Below are positions 9,139 through 18,652 of a stretch of 20,000 nt of DNA, one piece after another. The first letter of the stretch is position 1; each line of letters opens with the position of its first letter. The notes beneath the pieces were generated by a model that was not told the origin of the DNA, did not search any database, and worked only from the letters and a program-made list of their open reading frames with translations. Made by a program: the position numbers and the translations under genes. This DNA is from Chrysomallon squamiferum (lineage: Eukaryota; Mollusca; Gastropoda; Neomphalida; Peltospiridae), in NCBI GenBank assembly GCA_012295275.1, contig CM022665.1, positions 39,882,295-39,902,294 of the forward strand, written 5' to 3'.

Positions 9139-9660
9139 AATAAAATAAAATAAAATAAAATAAAATAAAATAAAATAAAATAAAGTAAAGTAAAGTAAAG
9201 TAAAGTAAAGTAAAGTAAAGTAATGTAAAGTAAAGTAACGTAAAGTAATGTAAAGTAATGTAAAGTAAAGTAATATAAAGTAATGTAAAGTAATGTAAAG
9301 TAAAGTAATGTAAAGTAAAGTAATGTAAAGTAAAGTAAAGTAATATAAAGTAAAGTAAAGTAAAGTAAAGTAAAAATAAATGTAATGTAATGTAATGTAA
9401 AAAGTAAAGTAAAGTAATGTAATGTAAAAAAAGTAAAGTAAAGTAAAATAATGTAACGTAAAGTGAAATAAAGTAAAATAAAGTTAAATTACAATGTAAT
9501 GTAATTTAAAGTAAAGTAAAATAAAGTAAAGTAAAGTAAAGTAGGGTAAAGTAATGTAACGTGAAGCAAAATAAAGTAAAATAAATGTGAAGTAAAATAA
9601 AGTAAAGTAAACTAAAATTAAATAAAATTAAATAAAATTAAATATAATTAAATTAAATTA
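9139..9660. repeat. Pentanucleotide array (TAAAA)n / (TAAAG)n / (TAATG)n
   Basis: A run of pure TAAAA changes near 9181 to TAAAG, which is then increasingly mixed with TAATG, TAACG and TAAAA variants to about 9612 and decays into TTAAA-type sequence. Over 500 bases long, it is the largest single tandem array in the window. No coding potential. Confidence 0.95.
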
Positions 9661-9928
9661 GTAAACACATACATATATATAAAAATAATTCGACATTTTA
9701 AATGCACATAACACAGACACAGGCAGACACACACACACACACTTAATAAACATATCTTAATAAATACATATATTAATGTCAGTATAGTATACATGTACTA
9801 CACATTTAGTAAATTAAATGACTTTAATATATATTTATTTATTCAGTAAATGGCTTTTATTACGTAATTGAATTTTTATATCTTTTATTATAATTTTTTT
9901 GAATGTATTTATTAACTCAGTTTGGAAC
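9661..9928. other. A+T-rich spacer
   Basis: Contains a short (CA)n at about 9728-9741. Nothing else recognised. Confidence 0.6.
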
Positions 9929-9952
9929 ACGCACACACACACACACATACAT

Positions 9953-10168
9953 ACACACAGCCACATACACAGACTGCTACAAAACACAGACTACTAACAC
10001 AACGGTGTTTGTATTTACGCATGTATGTATTTATGTGGGTGGGTGAGGGTGTATATACATGTATATATATATATATATGTGGGTGGGTGTGGGTGTATAT
10101 GTGTATGTATGTGACAAGCATCCTGAGTAAACTCAGATAAGACAACAAAGCTATATTTGAAAACACGT
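9953..10168 (+). repeat. Dispersed repeat, copy 1
   Basis: Matches the copy at 17811-18003 in the same orientation and order: a CA/ACAT-rich lead (from about 9929), a block with CTACAAAACACA and ATTTACGCATGTATGTAT, a GTGGGTG / TATATG-rich middle, and a 3' block of 52 bases (10117-10168) identical in both copies. The 3' block includes the inverted repeat CTGAGTAAACTCAG. No open reading frame and no tRNA-like promoter were seen. Family unknown. Confidence 0.8.
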
Positions 10169-10260
10169 AAGCTTAAGCCGCGCTCTCTGTACTAACGTGT
10201 CAGATAATGAAAACAGATAAGCAGTTCGGATTCCTCACTGGAGATTTCATTACGAAACAT

Positions 10261-10640
10261 GAACATCAGTGAGTTACAACATTTGACCACGAATAGGGCG
10301 CACAGTTATGTTGAACGTCGCTGCTGTTATGAATTATTTTAAGGTCATTTGTATTATAACATTTGAACGTCAATGGCGTAACATTTGAACGTCGATGGTG
10401 CAGTTATGTTGAACGTCCCTGCTGTTATATTGTAAATTATTTGAAGGTAATGTCTGTGGCGTCAATGGCGTTGACATCTGAACAAGAATGGTGCTGTTAT
10501 GTTGAACGTCACTGCTGTTATACACTATTTTAAGGTCCTTTCTGATATAAACATTGGAACGTCGATAGATTTCTAATGTTTGAACGTCAGTGACCGTCTG
10601 AAGGTCATTTATGTTAAATCATTAGAACGTCAACGGCTTT
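10261..10640. repeat. Degenerate roughly 95-bp tandem repeat with GAACGTC motifs
   Basis: GAACGTC occurs at 10313, 10365, 10387, 10411, 10504, 10557, 10582 and 10625. A longer unit, GTTATGTTGAACGTC then an optional base and CTGCTGTTAT, recurs with GAACGTC at 10313, 10411 and 10504 (periods 98 and 93), each followed by an ATTTTAAGGTC- or ATTTGAAGGTA-like segment. Shorter TTTGAACGTCAATGG-like subunits lie between. No coding sequence. Confidence 0.75.
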
Positions 10641-10752
10641 ATAGTTAAACGATAATTCCGTTGTAAAGTTCTTGACATAAAATAAGGTTATTATAAGAAT
10701 AAATCTGATACCACATTTTAAAGTTATTTTTGATTTAAAATGCTTACCTTTA

Positions 10753-10753
<1 letters not shown>

Positions 10754-10787
<34 letters not shown>

Positions 10788-10788
10788 T
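10754..10788. repeat. (GT)n-(TA)n microsatellite
   Basis: Six GT units pass directly into TA units. Confidence 0.95.
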
Positions 10789-10884
10789 ATAGTTAAACAA
10801 AAATAACAAATACAATGTCTGACTACGCAGTAGTGTTAGTAAATACAAAATTACCTATAATACCTATCTGCCTACTTGTTAGCA

Positions 10885-11065
10885 CACGTACACACAGACA
10901 GACTTGTATACAAAAACATACTTATACATACACACACATCTTCCATATTCCGTCCATTTATTCATCCATCCATCCGTCCATCTATTCATACATAGAGTTA
11001 GACAGACAAACACACACATATATACACATACATACGTACAGACCACCCATCACTCCATCTATCAC

Positions 11066-11115
<50 letters not shown>

Positions 11116-11150
11116 CCCAAACAAACACAAAGACAAACACACACACATAC
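10885..11150. repeat. CA/CATC/CATA-rich compound repeat with (CA)n at 11065-11112
   Basis: Decayed ACAC, CATC and ACAT motifs lead into a pure CA run of about 48 bases, then a decayed CA tail. All threonine/histidine- and cysteine/valine-rich frames here are artefacts. Confidence 0.9.
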
Positions 11151-11176
11151 AAATATTTCTAAGTAAAATGACTTAC

Positions 11177-11200
11177 CGATAAGGTTATCGCGTAGAACAT
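11177..11200 (-). other. Possible very short first coding or untranslated exon
   Basis: On the minus strand an ATG at 11200 reads MFYAITLS and meets TTATCG|GTAAGT (intron from 11176), a strong donor in phase 0. It is preceded by a T-rich run ending CTGTTTTTTAG, an acceptor-like sequence at about 11204. Without splicing the frame stops after five more codons. Joining to the 7100 acceptor would not be in frame with the PPP1R27-like reading frame, so if both are used this piece would be 5' UTR with an upstream ORF. Confidence 0.2.
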
Positions 11201-11232
11201 TAACTAAAAAACAGATCGGAGATCGGAGAAAG

Positions 11233-11254
11233 AAAAAAAAAAAAAAAAAAAAAA
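11233..11254. repeat. Poly-A
   Basis: Twenty-two A bases, preceded by two close copies of GATCGGA. Confidence 0.95.
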
Positions 11255-11489
11255 CTGTATCAAGCCGGAAAATGCTTGAGGGTAATAATAAAGAAATGAA
11301 CTGTGGTCTATTCCGCGGCACGTACTTTCACAAAACACTAATATTGTCACACAACGTGTCACTGTGTGTCGCTAAACAATAAACATGTTTACGTCATGTC
11401 GTTGATTAAAGCGACATTTGTGTAAATTATATGTACGCGAACAAACTGGAGATAGAGAAGTACTCGTGTTTAAATTACACATATTTTTG

Positions 11490-11561
11490 ATGTTGTTGTT
11501 GTTGTTATTACTGACTTTGGGAACAACAACAGTTATAGCAGAAACAGAGAATACGTTATTG

Positions 11562-11592
<31 letters not shown>

Positions 11593-11675
11593 TATTACTC
11601 TTGTTATTATTATTGTCATTATTATTATTACTATTATTATTATTGTTGTTGTTATTATTATTATTATTATTATTA
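11490..11675. repeat. Compound (GTT)n / (ATT)n / (ATC)n tract
   Basis: GTT units at 11490-11510, then a long mixed ATT/GTT tract with one ATC block from about 11556 to 11675. TATTACTGAC follows the triplets both near 11506 and near 11671, hinting that the whole segment is a duplicated module. Poly-leucine frames are artefacts. Confidence 0.9.
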
Positions 11676-11958
11676 CTGACACCACAATATCTAATACAAA
11701 TACAACTGCCACTATAGCCACCATTAACATTATTGATGTTACAACAACAGCTACTTTTGTTACCACTACCACCTCTTACTCCAGCTGCTACAACGACTAC
11801 TAGTATTACAGTTTCTGATATACTACTACTGCTACTATTAAAGTTTTTACAATTAATGTAACAACAACATCAACAACAACAACAATAATAATAATAATAG
11901 GAAGAACAAAAATAAATAAATAAATAAATTTTTAAAAAATAACATATATATATATATA
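11676..11958. other. Non-coding DNA with ACC/CTA triplets, (AAC)n, (AAT)n and (AAAT)n
   Basis: Triplet-like CTACTACTGCTACTA near 11823, (AAC)n at 11859-11884, (AAT)n to 11899, (AAAT)n at about 11910-11928 and (TA)n at about 11944-11962. No gene. Confidence 0.75.
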
Positions 11959-11962
11959 TATA

Positions 11963-12824
11963 TTAATTATTACACCATTCTTCAAAGTTTACCTACCTAC
12001 CTTACTGAAACTGTATCACAGCATCATTCCTTGATATTCAGGGTAACTGTTACGAACTTGTAGTTGTTAAATATAAGAAAAGATCAAAAGAAAACTTCTG
12101 ATAAGATCACAATGTTGTACGTGTTGGCAGGCTGCGGGCTAGAATAATAATTCTACTTAATTACAAATAGGTCACTAAACATAGAAATTAACGAGTTATT
12201 CGGAAAGAATGTCGTTTATATTTACAAACATATATATATCTATTTAAAGATAAACACATTCTGGCTATGGCACGCAACCTATGTCGATGATTAGGCCATC
12301 TACTTTAGTATTGACAGGTTCTGAGTTCGAATACTGGAATACTCTATGGACTGAGTTATTTCTGACTAATCCTTGTAACAAACTAACCATATATATATAA
12401 TGGTGTGTGTGCACGTGTGTGTTTGTCAGTATATGGTTAATCTTAAGATTCATTTTTAATACTAATAATAATGACGGTGTTTATGATGAAAACGAATCAC
12501 ACATATACACACACACGTTTATGTGCGCGTGTGTTTAAGTGTTTGTATGACGCTCATTATTATTAAATAACTGAAAACATTCAGAGATAAAAGACCACTG
12601 TAATAAATAACAAAAAACAAAAACAAAACAAAACAAAAATTGATAGCATCCCAGTCAGGTCATGATTTATAACAGCCAAACTTTATTATTAACAAAGACT
12701 GGCCTCCAGTAACAAACAATACAAAACACTTGAAAATATAGGAAACGTTTCTTTTTTATGCTGTACCATAATTTTAAGTCAGCATATCTGTCAACTCCTG
12801 TCCCATTTTTTACCGTACTGTTCA
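11963..12824. other. Non-coding DNA
   Basis: No gene recognised. GAGTTCGAATAC at 12323-12334 resembles a tRNA B box, with only a weak A-box-like TGGCTATGG at 12262 and a TA/GT-rich run after it, so a worn tRNA-derived SINE is possible but not shown. (CAAAA)n lies at about 12610-12638. Confidence 0.5.
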
Positions 12825-12843
12825 TCTGTCTGTCTGTCTGTCT
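12825..12843. repeat. (CTGT)n microsatellite
   Basis: About five units of CTGT. Confidence 0.9.
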
Positions 12844-13140
12844 CTCTGTCACCCACTAAGTCCAAATACATCTCTGACACTGCAGCTTGCATTGTCTACA
12901 TTTCTGAGTCACATGAAAGAACGTTACTCTTTATCATTCTGCTTTGATTGTTCAGTAATAAAACACTTGTTAGTTCGTTAACTTGAATGTTCCAAACATG
13001 TGATAATTTATTATGATGACTTAGTTATTTAAGTAATGTTTAGGAATTATGGCTATGTAATTATAGGTACAGATAGGACAGATAGGCAAGGAAACGGATA
13101 TGCGGGGAAACAGAAGAATATCACCCATATATGCATTTAC
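12844..13140. other. Non-coding spacer
   Basis: Nothing recognised; ACAGATAGG is repeated at about 13069 and 13078. Confidence 0.55.
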
Positions 13141-13500
13141 ACACATACACATACGTACATACAAAGATACATACGTACATACATACATACATACATACAT
13201 ACATACATACATACATACATACATACATACATACATACATACATACATACATACATACATGCACACACGCATAGAAACATACTCACATATGCATACATAC
13301 CTTCATTAGGACGTACATTCATACAGACACACACATGCATGCATACATATATTACGTATACACATAGACAGAGAGTCACATACATACATACATACATACA
13401 TACATACAGACAGACACACTTACACAAATAACATACATATAGAACTTACACACAGAGACATTCACACATGCACACTTATACATACATACATACATAAATT
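13141..13500. repeat. (TACA)n array with decayed flanks
   Basis: A pure TACA run at 13175-13260 (about 21 units), a second at 13380-13408, and decayed ACAC/ACAT sequence around and between them. The long TYIH and CMYV frames on the two strands come from the repeat. Confidence 0.97.
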
Positions 13501-13600
13501 CATATATTCAAACATAAATAATTATGCACACTTATATCTATAAACGTCAATTAAACACGCGCAGATGGAAACATATGTTCTGTGTTTGCTCAGAGAAACA

Positions 13601-13602
<2 letters not shown>

Positions 13603-13649
<47 letters not shown>

Positions 13650-13658
13650 TGTGTGTGT
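13603..13658. repeat. (CA)n abutting (TG)n
   Basis: About 22 CA units change at 13647/13648 directly into five to six TG units, making a perfect small palindrome at the junction that could extrude as a hairpin. Confidence 0.95.
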
Positions 13659-13729
13659 AATATGTACTTTACATTATTAATAAAAAGTATCGCATTACTA
13701 TCGTATTAAGTCTTAATAGATGCGAAATC

Positions 13730-13977
13730 AGGGCGTTTTAGATTTCGACCAATCAACAAGCACCTAACTGCCGGGTTAGGTCAACAAACGAGATATCTGA
13801 TTGGGCGGCCACAACCCTACGCGATTGGTCTCCGTCATCTCCCACGTACGAAAGACTGCGGGCCGCTACGACTGTGATAACCTACAACATTAAAACACAC
13901 ACATGTTGGAAGACATATTTTAATGGCGCGTTCCGGGTCGTATATGGCCACCTGCCGTGAATCTTATTACAGAGAAA
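13730..13977. promoter_or_regulatory. Promoter-like CpG block with three CCAAT boxes and a GC box
   Basis: CCAAT at 13749-13753, inverted CCAAT (ATTGG) at 13800-13804 and 13824-13828, and GGGCGG at 13803-13808 overlapping the second box. The block is visibly CpG-rich (GCGCGTTCCGGGTCG near 13926). Clustered CCAAT and GC boxes are typical of NF-Y/Sp1-type animal promoters. Direction is uncertain: the plus side runs straight into a minisatellite, and no coding exon was found on either side. Confidence 0.35.
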
Positions 13978-14112
13978 CAAGAATCATGTAATGATGTTAA
14001 AGAACCCGCAGCTCAGTAATGCAATTCACTGCTTGGTGATAACGTGTTTAAGACACAGCTTAGGGATAGTGTTATGTGGATCATAGCTTAGTAATAGTTA
14101 TGTATGTATATG

Positions 14113-14191
<79 letters not shown>

Positions 14192-14790
14192 CAGCATAAT
14201 AATAATATTATGTAAGACACAGCTTAGTAACAATGTTGTTATATGTAACAGCTTTGTGATATTGTTGTATAAGTCCCAGTTGAGTAATAAAGTTATATAA
14301 ATCATAGCTTAATCATAATGTTAAACAGGTCACATTTTAGTGACATGTTATATATAACAGGTTAGTAATATTGTTGTATACATCGCAGATGAGTGATAAT
14401 GCTACATAAAACCACAGCTTAGGAATAATGTTATATACTAGTAAATTATAGTTGCTTAGCAATACAGTTATATATCTCACAGCTTAATAAAAATGTTTTA
14501 TTACTCACAGCTTATAAATAATGTCATATAAATAAAAGCTCAGTAATATTTCTATACAAGCCACAGCTAAATAATAATGTCATATATCTCGCATCATAAT
14601 AAAAATGTTATATATCTCATAGCTTAGTAAGAAAAAAATATATATTTTATATTTATATAAATAAATATATATATATATATTTCACAGCTTAGTAATTAAT
14701 GTTATGTAAGTCACAGCAAGGTAATAATGATATAGATATCACATGAGGAATAATGTTATACAAGTGATGTTCAACAGTTCATTAATAACG
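13978..14790. repeat. Degenerate 28-bp minisatellite, interrupted by a (TA)n run
   Basis: More than twenty diverged copies of a unit beginning ACAGCTTAGTAATAATGTTA and ending TATATCTC. A pure (TA)n of about 73 bases (14117-14189) lies within one unit, where TATA is part of the consensus, so it probably grew from the unit itself. No coding sequence. Confidence 0.85.
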
Positions 14791-14798
14791 TTATATCC

Positions 14799-15005
14799 CT
14801 GTCTGTCTGTCTGTCTGTGTCTCTATTCATTTTCTTTTCTCACTATTTCTATCTATCTATGAATTTTTTTATTTATCTGTCAGTCTGTTTATGTCTGTCT
14901 ATTTGCACGTCTATATATGTCTATTACACTTTCTATCTGTCTTTCTATCTGCCTGTCTGCTAGTCGGTTTGTGAGTGTGTGTCCAGGTGTGTGTCTGTAT
15001 GTTAG
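14799..15005. repeat. (CTGT)n and decayed CTAT/CTGT repeat
   Basis: Pure CTGT at 14799-14818, then degenerate TCTA, TCTG and TGTC tetranucleotides to about 15000. Confidence 0.85.
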
Positions 15006-15046
15006 ATTTAGGTAAAACAACAATATATACAGAGTAATAAGCATAT

Positions 15047-15120
15047 GTAAGTGTGTATATGTGTATGTGTGTGTCTATATATATATATACACACACACAC
15101 ACATATATACACATATATTA
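15047..15120. repeat. GT-TA-CA imperfect palindrome
   Basis: GTGTATATGTGTATGTGTGT, then (TA)n, then (CA)n with ATATATACACATATA. The two sides are largely complementary around a centre near 15083. Confidence 0.85.
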
Positions 15121-15682
15121 TTTCCAGACACATACATTTATTACTGTGGATGTTTCTGCAGGTGTTAGTTACCTACCTGTCTACGTACTTACCTACCTCG
15201 TAACTGAAATGAACACTATTACATCATTCGCTCTAAGTGTTTTAAATGTTGTTGTTGTTGTTTTTTTTGTTTTTTTTCTGTCTGTTTGTCTTTGTGTCAC
15301 AGAGTGTAAATATAATTTATAAGCACGTGTACTGTCGCTGACAACAGCTGTTTCATTTTCAACTGTAATTCGATATTCCTGAGATACATTATCATGAAAA
15401 TAATTTTTATTATAATTTTAGGTGGTTTTTTTGTTGTTGTTTTTTTGTGTGTTTTTTTTTTTGAATGTTTTTAGTGTTGTTGTTTTTTTGTTGCCGTCTT
15501 TTGAATTTATTTTATACTTATTAAATTACCGGTCTATTGATTAAGGAGTAACAGTATGGGGGAAAAAAAAGGTTCAACGGAGAACATTTTTTGAATAGAA
15601 GCGGTAGAAACTGAAGGTACGTACGTAATTCAGAAGAAGATTTATTGCGGTGAACTGCAGAGGTAAAAAAATAAGACAGATA
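15121..15682. other. Non-coding DNA with T-rich runs
   Basis: (GTT)n at about 15248-15262 and TTTTTG-type runs at 15424-15495. Two GTAGGT-type donors occur on the minus strand near 15175-15197, but with no exon that can be defined. No gene. Confidence 0.55.
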
Positions 15683-15703
15683 AGAGAGAGAGAGAGAGAG
15701 AGA
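15683..15703. repeat. (GA)n microsatellite
   Basis: About ten GA units. Confidence 0.95.
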
Positions 15704-16093
15704 AAAAATGCTACTTGCAAATAAAGACGTGAAATCATTACTGGTATGGGCGGCTTAGCAAATTAATTATACTCCGTGTTTTCAAGAAGTAAATAAATTA
15801 TTCTTGGTTTTGTAAATAATATTATTTACTACACTGAACACTAAAACGTATTTTATTTAATATACATACGAGATAGACAGACAGAAAGACAGACAGACAG
15901 ATTAGTACATACAGAGGTAGCAGACAGAGAGATAGACAGACAGAAAGACAGACAGTCAGACAGCTATAGATATCAAAGGTAATTATTTTACACTGGTAGT
16001 GTCGTTTTAAACTGGAACAAATTAAGTTACTGTTACAGACACCAGCTATCAATGAAGAAATAGAAACAACTGGATTAATCTGTTAATTAATTA
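15704..16093. other. Non-coding DNA with interrupted (GACA)n
   Basis: Imperfect GACA/GATA/AGAC repeat at about 15872-15962; the rest is A+T-rich. No gene. Confidence 0.75.
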
Positions 16094-16215
16094 AGATAGA
16101 TGGATGGATGGATGAATGAAAGGATGGATGGATGGATAGATAGACAGATAAATAAATAGACTGACATTCGAATATAGATAGGTAGACAAGCAGAGAGATA
16201 AACAGACGTATACAG

Positions 16216-16270
<55 letters not shown>

Positions 16271-16283
16271 TAGATAGACAGAC

Positions 16284-16329
<46 letters not shown>

Positions 16330-16372
16330 TTAATTAGCTCGACAGACAGACATACAGACAAACAGACAAATA
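16094..16372. repeat. Serial tetranucleotide array: GATG, GATA, GACA, GATA, GACA
   Basis: (GATG)n from about 16096 to 16136, mixed tetranucleotides, (GATA)n at 16216-16229, (GACA)n at 16229-16268, a short GATA/GACA mix, (GATA)n at 16285-16329, then decayed GACA/ACAT. Adjacent blocks differ by one base. Confidence 0.95.
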
Positions 16373-16736
16373 TATTATACTAAATAAATAAATAATAATA
16401 ATAATAACAATAACGATGTATAATAATCTGACAAAATTAACATTAATAATAAAGCAATTTTAAATGACTACTGCTAAATGTCATTTAAAAAAAAAAAAAA
16501 AGCAAAAATATTAATAGATGGAGTCTGGATTATTCTAAACGTCATTAATAATAAACAGTAATCAGGATCTGATTGTAAAATAATATGGGCGGCTGGCATG
16601 GATGACATTCAATATAATTTTTCTATCTACGCCCTATTTATGTGCACGTACACACACATCTATACATTTACATAAATATGGATATGTGTGTATATATATC
16701 TTCAAATAAAACAAAATAATTTAAAATATATATGTA

Positions 16737-16784
<48 letters not shown>

Positions 16785-17034
16785 ATATAAAATATATATT
16801 TAAAACTGACCTTGAATATTTGAAACCCAAATTTAAATCGAGTTGACGCCACAAAAACCTGACCGTCCGAGGGAAAGAAGCCGATATAAAACACAAGAAC
16901 TCAGTCTGAATAGACGTGTGCTTCGCTACAGCGCAATCATTGTTATCATTACATTAGTCCGCAAAATCAACACGGCAGTCTCGAAGATTTTCAACCGGTA
17001 CTTTTAGTATTCATTTCACTTATGAGAACAAAAG
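16373..17034. other. A+T-rich non-coding DNA with short repeats
   Basis: (AAT)n at about 16391-16405, poly-A at 16487-16501, (TA)n-(CA)n at 16737-16777. The part from about 16800 to 17000 is of more even composition but shows no recognisable exon. Confidence 0.6.
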
Positions 17035-17056
17035 AAAAAAAAAAAAAAAAAAAAAA
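17035..17056. repeat. Poly-A
   Basis: About 21 A bases after ACAAAAG. Confidence 0.95.
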
Positions 17057-17337
17057 GACAACAATAAAAGTCTCAGATCGTAGCCACGTTAAAATAACAA
17101 GCAGTGATGTGCCTTTAAGATATCGGCAATTTTGCCGGGTAGACCTCTGTAAACAAAGATTTTCTCTTTTCTTTGAAAACGAGCAGAGACTTATTGTTTC
17201 TCGAGAGTGTGTTGACATTGCCCCTGTGATATCTCTCTTGTTGCTGGAATCACACAGGGGCTTTGACACGACCCCTCGGGCGAGTCTGTGAGGAGGTACA
17301 ATTAAAGTTAAGTTTTTGCGTGTTGTTTTTAAAGTTG

Positions 17338-17339
<2 letters not shown>
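17057..17339. other. Unique, G+C-richer block with two inverted repeats
   Basis: CGGCAATTTTGCCG lies near 17124-17137, and GCCCCTGTG (17220-17228) faces CACAGGGGC (17253-17261) across 24 bases. Open frames of about 90 codons exist on both strands but begin at non-ATG codons or cross the poly-A, and match no family I know. It could be a structured RNA, a regulatory element or chance. Confidence 0.3.

Positions 17340-17377
<38 letters not shown>
17340..17377. repeat. (GT)n microsatellite
   Basis: About 19 GT units. Confidence 0.97.
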
Positions 17378-17379
<2 letters not shown>

Positions 17380-17468
17380 GATGCTTTGCGCGCAGTCTGA
17401 GTCAAAGTAGTTTATAATAACAACTGATTGATAAATTGAAAACAAAAGTATTTGTTCGAAATATATAG

Positions 17469-17598
17469 GTACATACATACAATACGTACATACAATAGTA
17501 CATACAATACGTACATACAATACGTACATACAATAGTACATACAATACGTACATACAATACGTATATACAATAGTACATACAATACGTATATACAATA
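17469..17598. repeat. Higher-order repeat of 13- and 12-bp units
   Basis: Ten tandem units: GTACATACAATAC (13) and GTACATACAATA (12), the latter GTATATACAATA in two cases. Their order is 13,12,13,13,12,13,13,12,13,12, so the 12-base units start at 17486, 17524, 17562 and 17587 and the main higher-order period is 38 bases. Confidence 0.95.
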
Positions 17599-17599
17599 T

Positions 17600-17815
17600 G
17601 TACATACATACATACATACAGCCAGACAGACAGACATACAGACATACAAACACATACATACATACACACACATACATACATACACACATACATACATACA
17701 TACATACACACACACACATACATACATACATACATACATACATACATACATACATACATAATACATACATACATACATACATACACATACATACACATAC
17801 ACACACATACACACA
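17600..17815. repeat. (TACA)n array with CA and CAGA interruptions
   Basis: Long TACA array including short ACAC and CAGACAGA blocks. It leads directly into dispersed-repeat copy 2. Confidence 0.97.
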
Positions 17816-18003
17816 TAGACACATACAGAGACTCCTACAAAACACATCTTATTGACACAGTGTTTATTTACGCATGTATGTATATGTAGGTGGGTGAGGG
17901 TATATATTTGTATATATGTATATGTGGGTGTATATGTGTATATAAATGCCTAGCATCCTGAGTAAACTCAGATAAGACAACAAAGCTATATTTGAAAACA
18001 CGT
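17811..18003 (+). repeat. Dispersed repeat, copy 2
   Basis: Same order as copy 1: ACACATAGACACATACAGAG lead, CTACAAAACACA, ATTTACGCATGTATGTAT, a GTGGGTG / TATATG-rich middle that is shorter than in copy 1, and the identical 52-base 3' block at 17952-18003. Divergence lies almost wholly in the simple-sequence middle. Confidence 0.8.
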
Positions 18004-18169
18004 CACTTATATACATACATACATATAAACAGAGACTCATAACTATTTACAATATGCGCGATATGAACAGTCCCAGTTCGTATTAATTTATAAATAAGCA
18101 TTCGGGCAAAAGATCATAACAACAAATTAATGTAATAATAATAATTACAGTAACAAAAACAATAAAATC

Positions 18170-18204
<35 letters not shown>

Positions 18205-18652
18205 AAAAATGAAATAAAAAAAATTAAAAAAAAAATTAAAAAATAAAAATAAAAATATCATAATAGTTTTTATATTTTTTATATGAAATACAGCTAACGT
18301 GGTGACTGCAATAACAAACGATGTTGTTTATTTAGTCCCCGAGTCCTGACAGAAATAATAACAATTTGACCTTACAAACCACAGTTAAAAAGTGACACGG
18401 GTATTGTTTACGATGATTTAGTGCGGGTGACAGCATTAGCACCGTCGTATAATTACACATTAAAAAAAAAACCTAAAAAAGATAAAAAAAATAAAAAAAA
18501 TAAAGCGATATGGAAATTATTCAAAATCTGAAATGAAAAAGAACTCACCAGAGAGATACAAAAAGGACAAAGAACAAACAGCAGACGTAATAAAATTATT
18601 AACATTTCGTGTATAGTTCATTAAAAAAATAAATGATGAATTATAATCTTAC
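18004..18652. other. A-rich non-coding DNA
   Basis: Poly-A at 18173-18203, then A-rich runs to about 18255 and again at 18463-18505. A minus-strand CTCTG|GTGAGT donor-like site lies at 18549/18548. No gene recognised. Confidence 0.6.

Noticed and set aside
12262-12334. tRNA gene or tRNA-derived SINE
   Set aside because: The B-box-like sequence is imperfect, the A box is weak and no cloverleaf can be drawn.
13141-13427. CRISPR-like array of short direct repeats
   Set aside because: Simple tetranucleotide repeats without spacers, in a eukaryotic setting.
17220-17261. Histone mRNA 3' stem-loop
   Set aside because: Stem and loop sizes (9 bp, 24 bases) do not fit the conserved 6-bp, 4-base histone element, and no histone gene is near.
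17022-17291. Overlapping frames of about 90 codons on both strands
   Set aside because: One crosses the poly-A and the other begins at GTG; neither has a recognisable domain or splice-site support.
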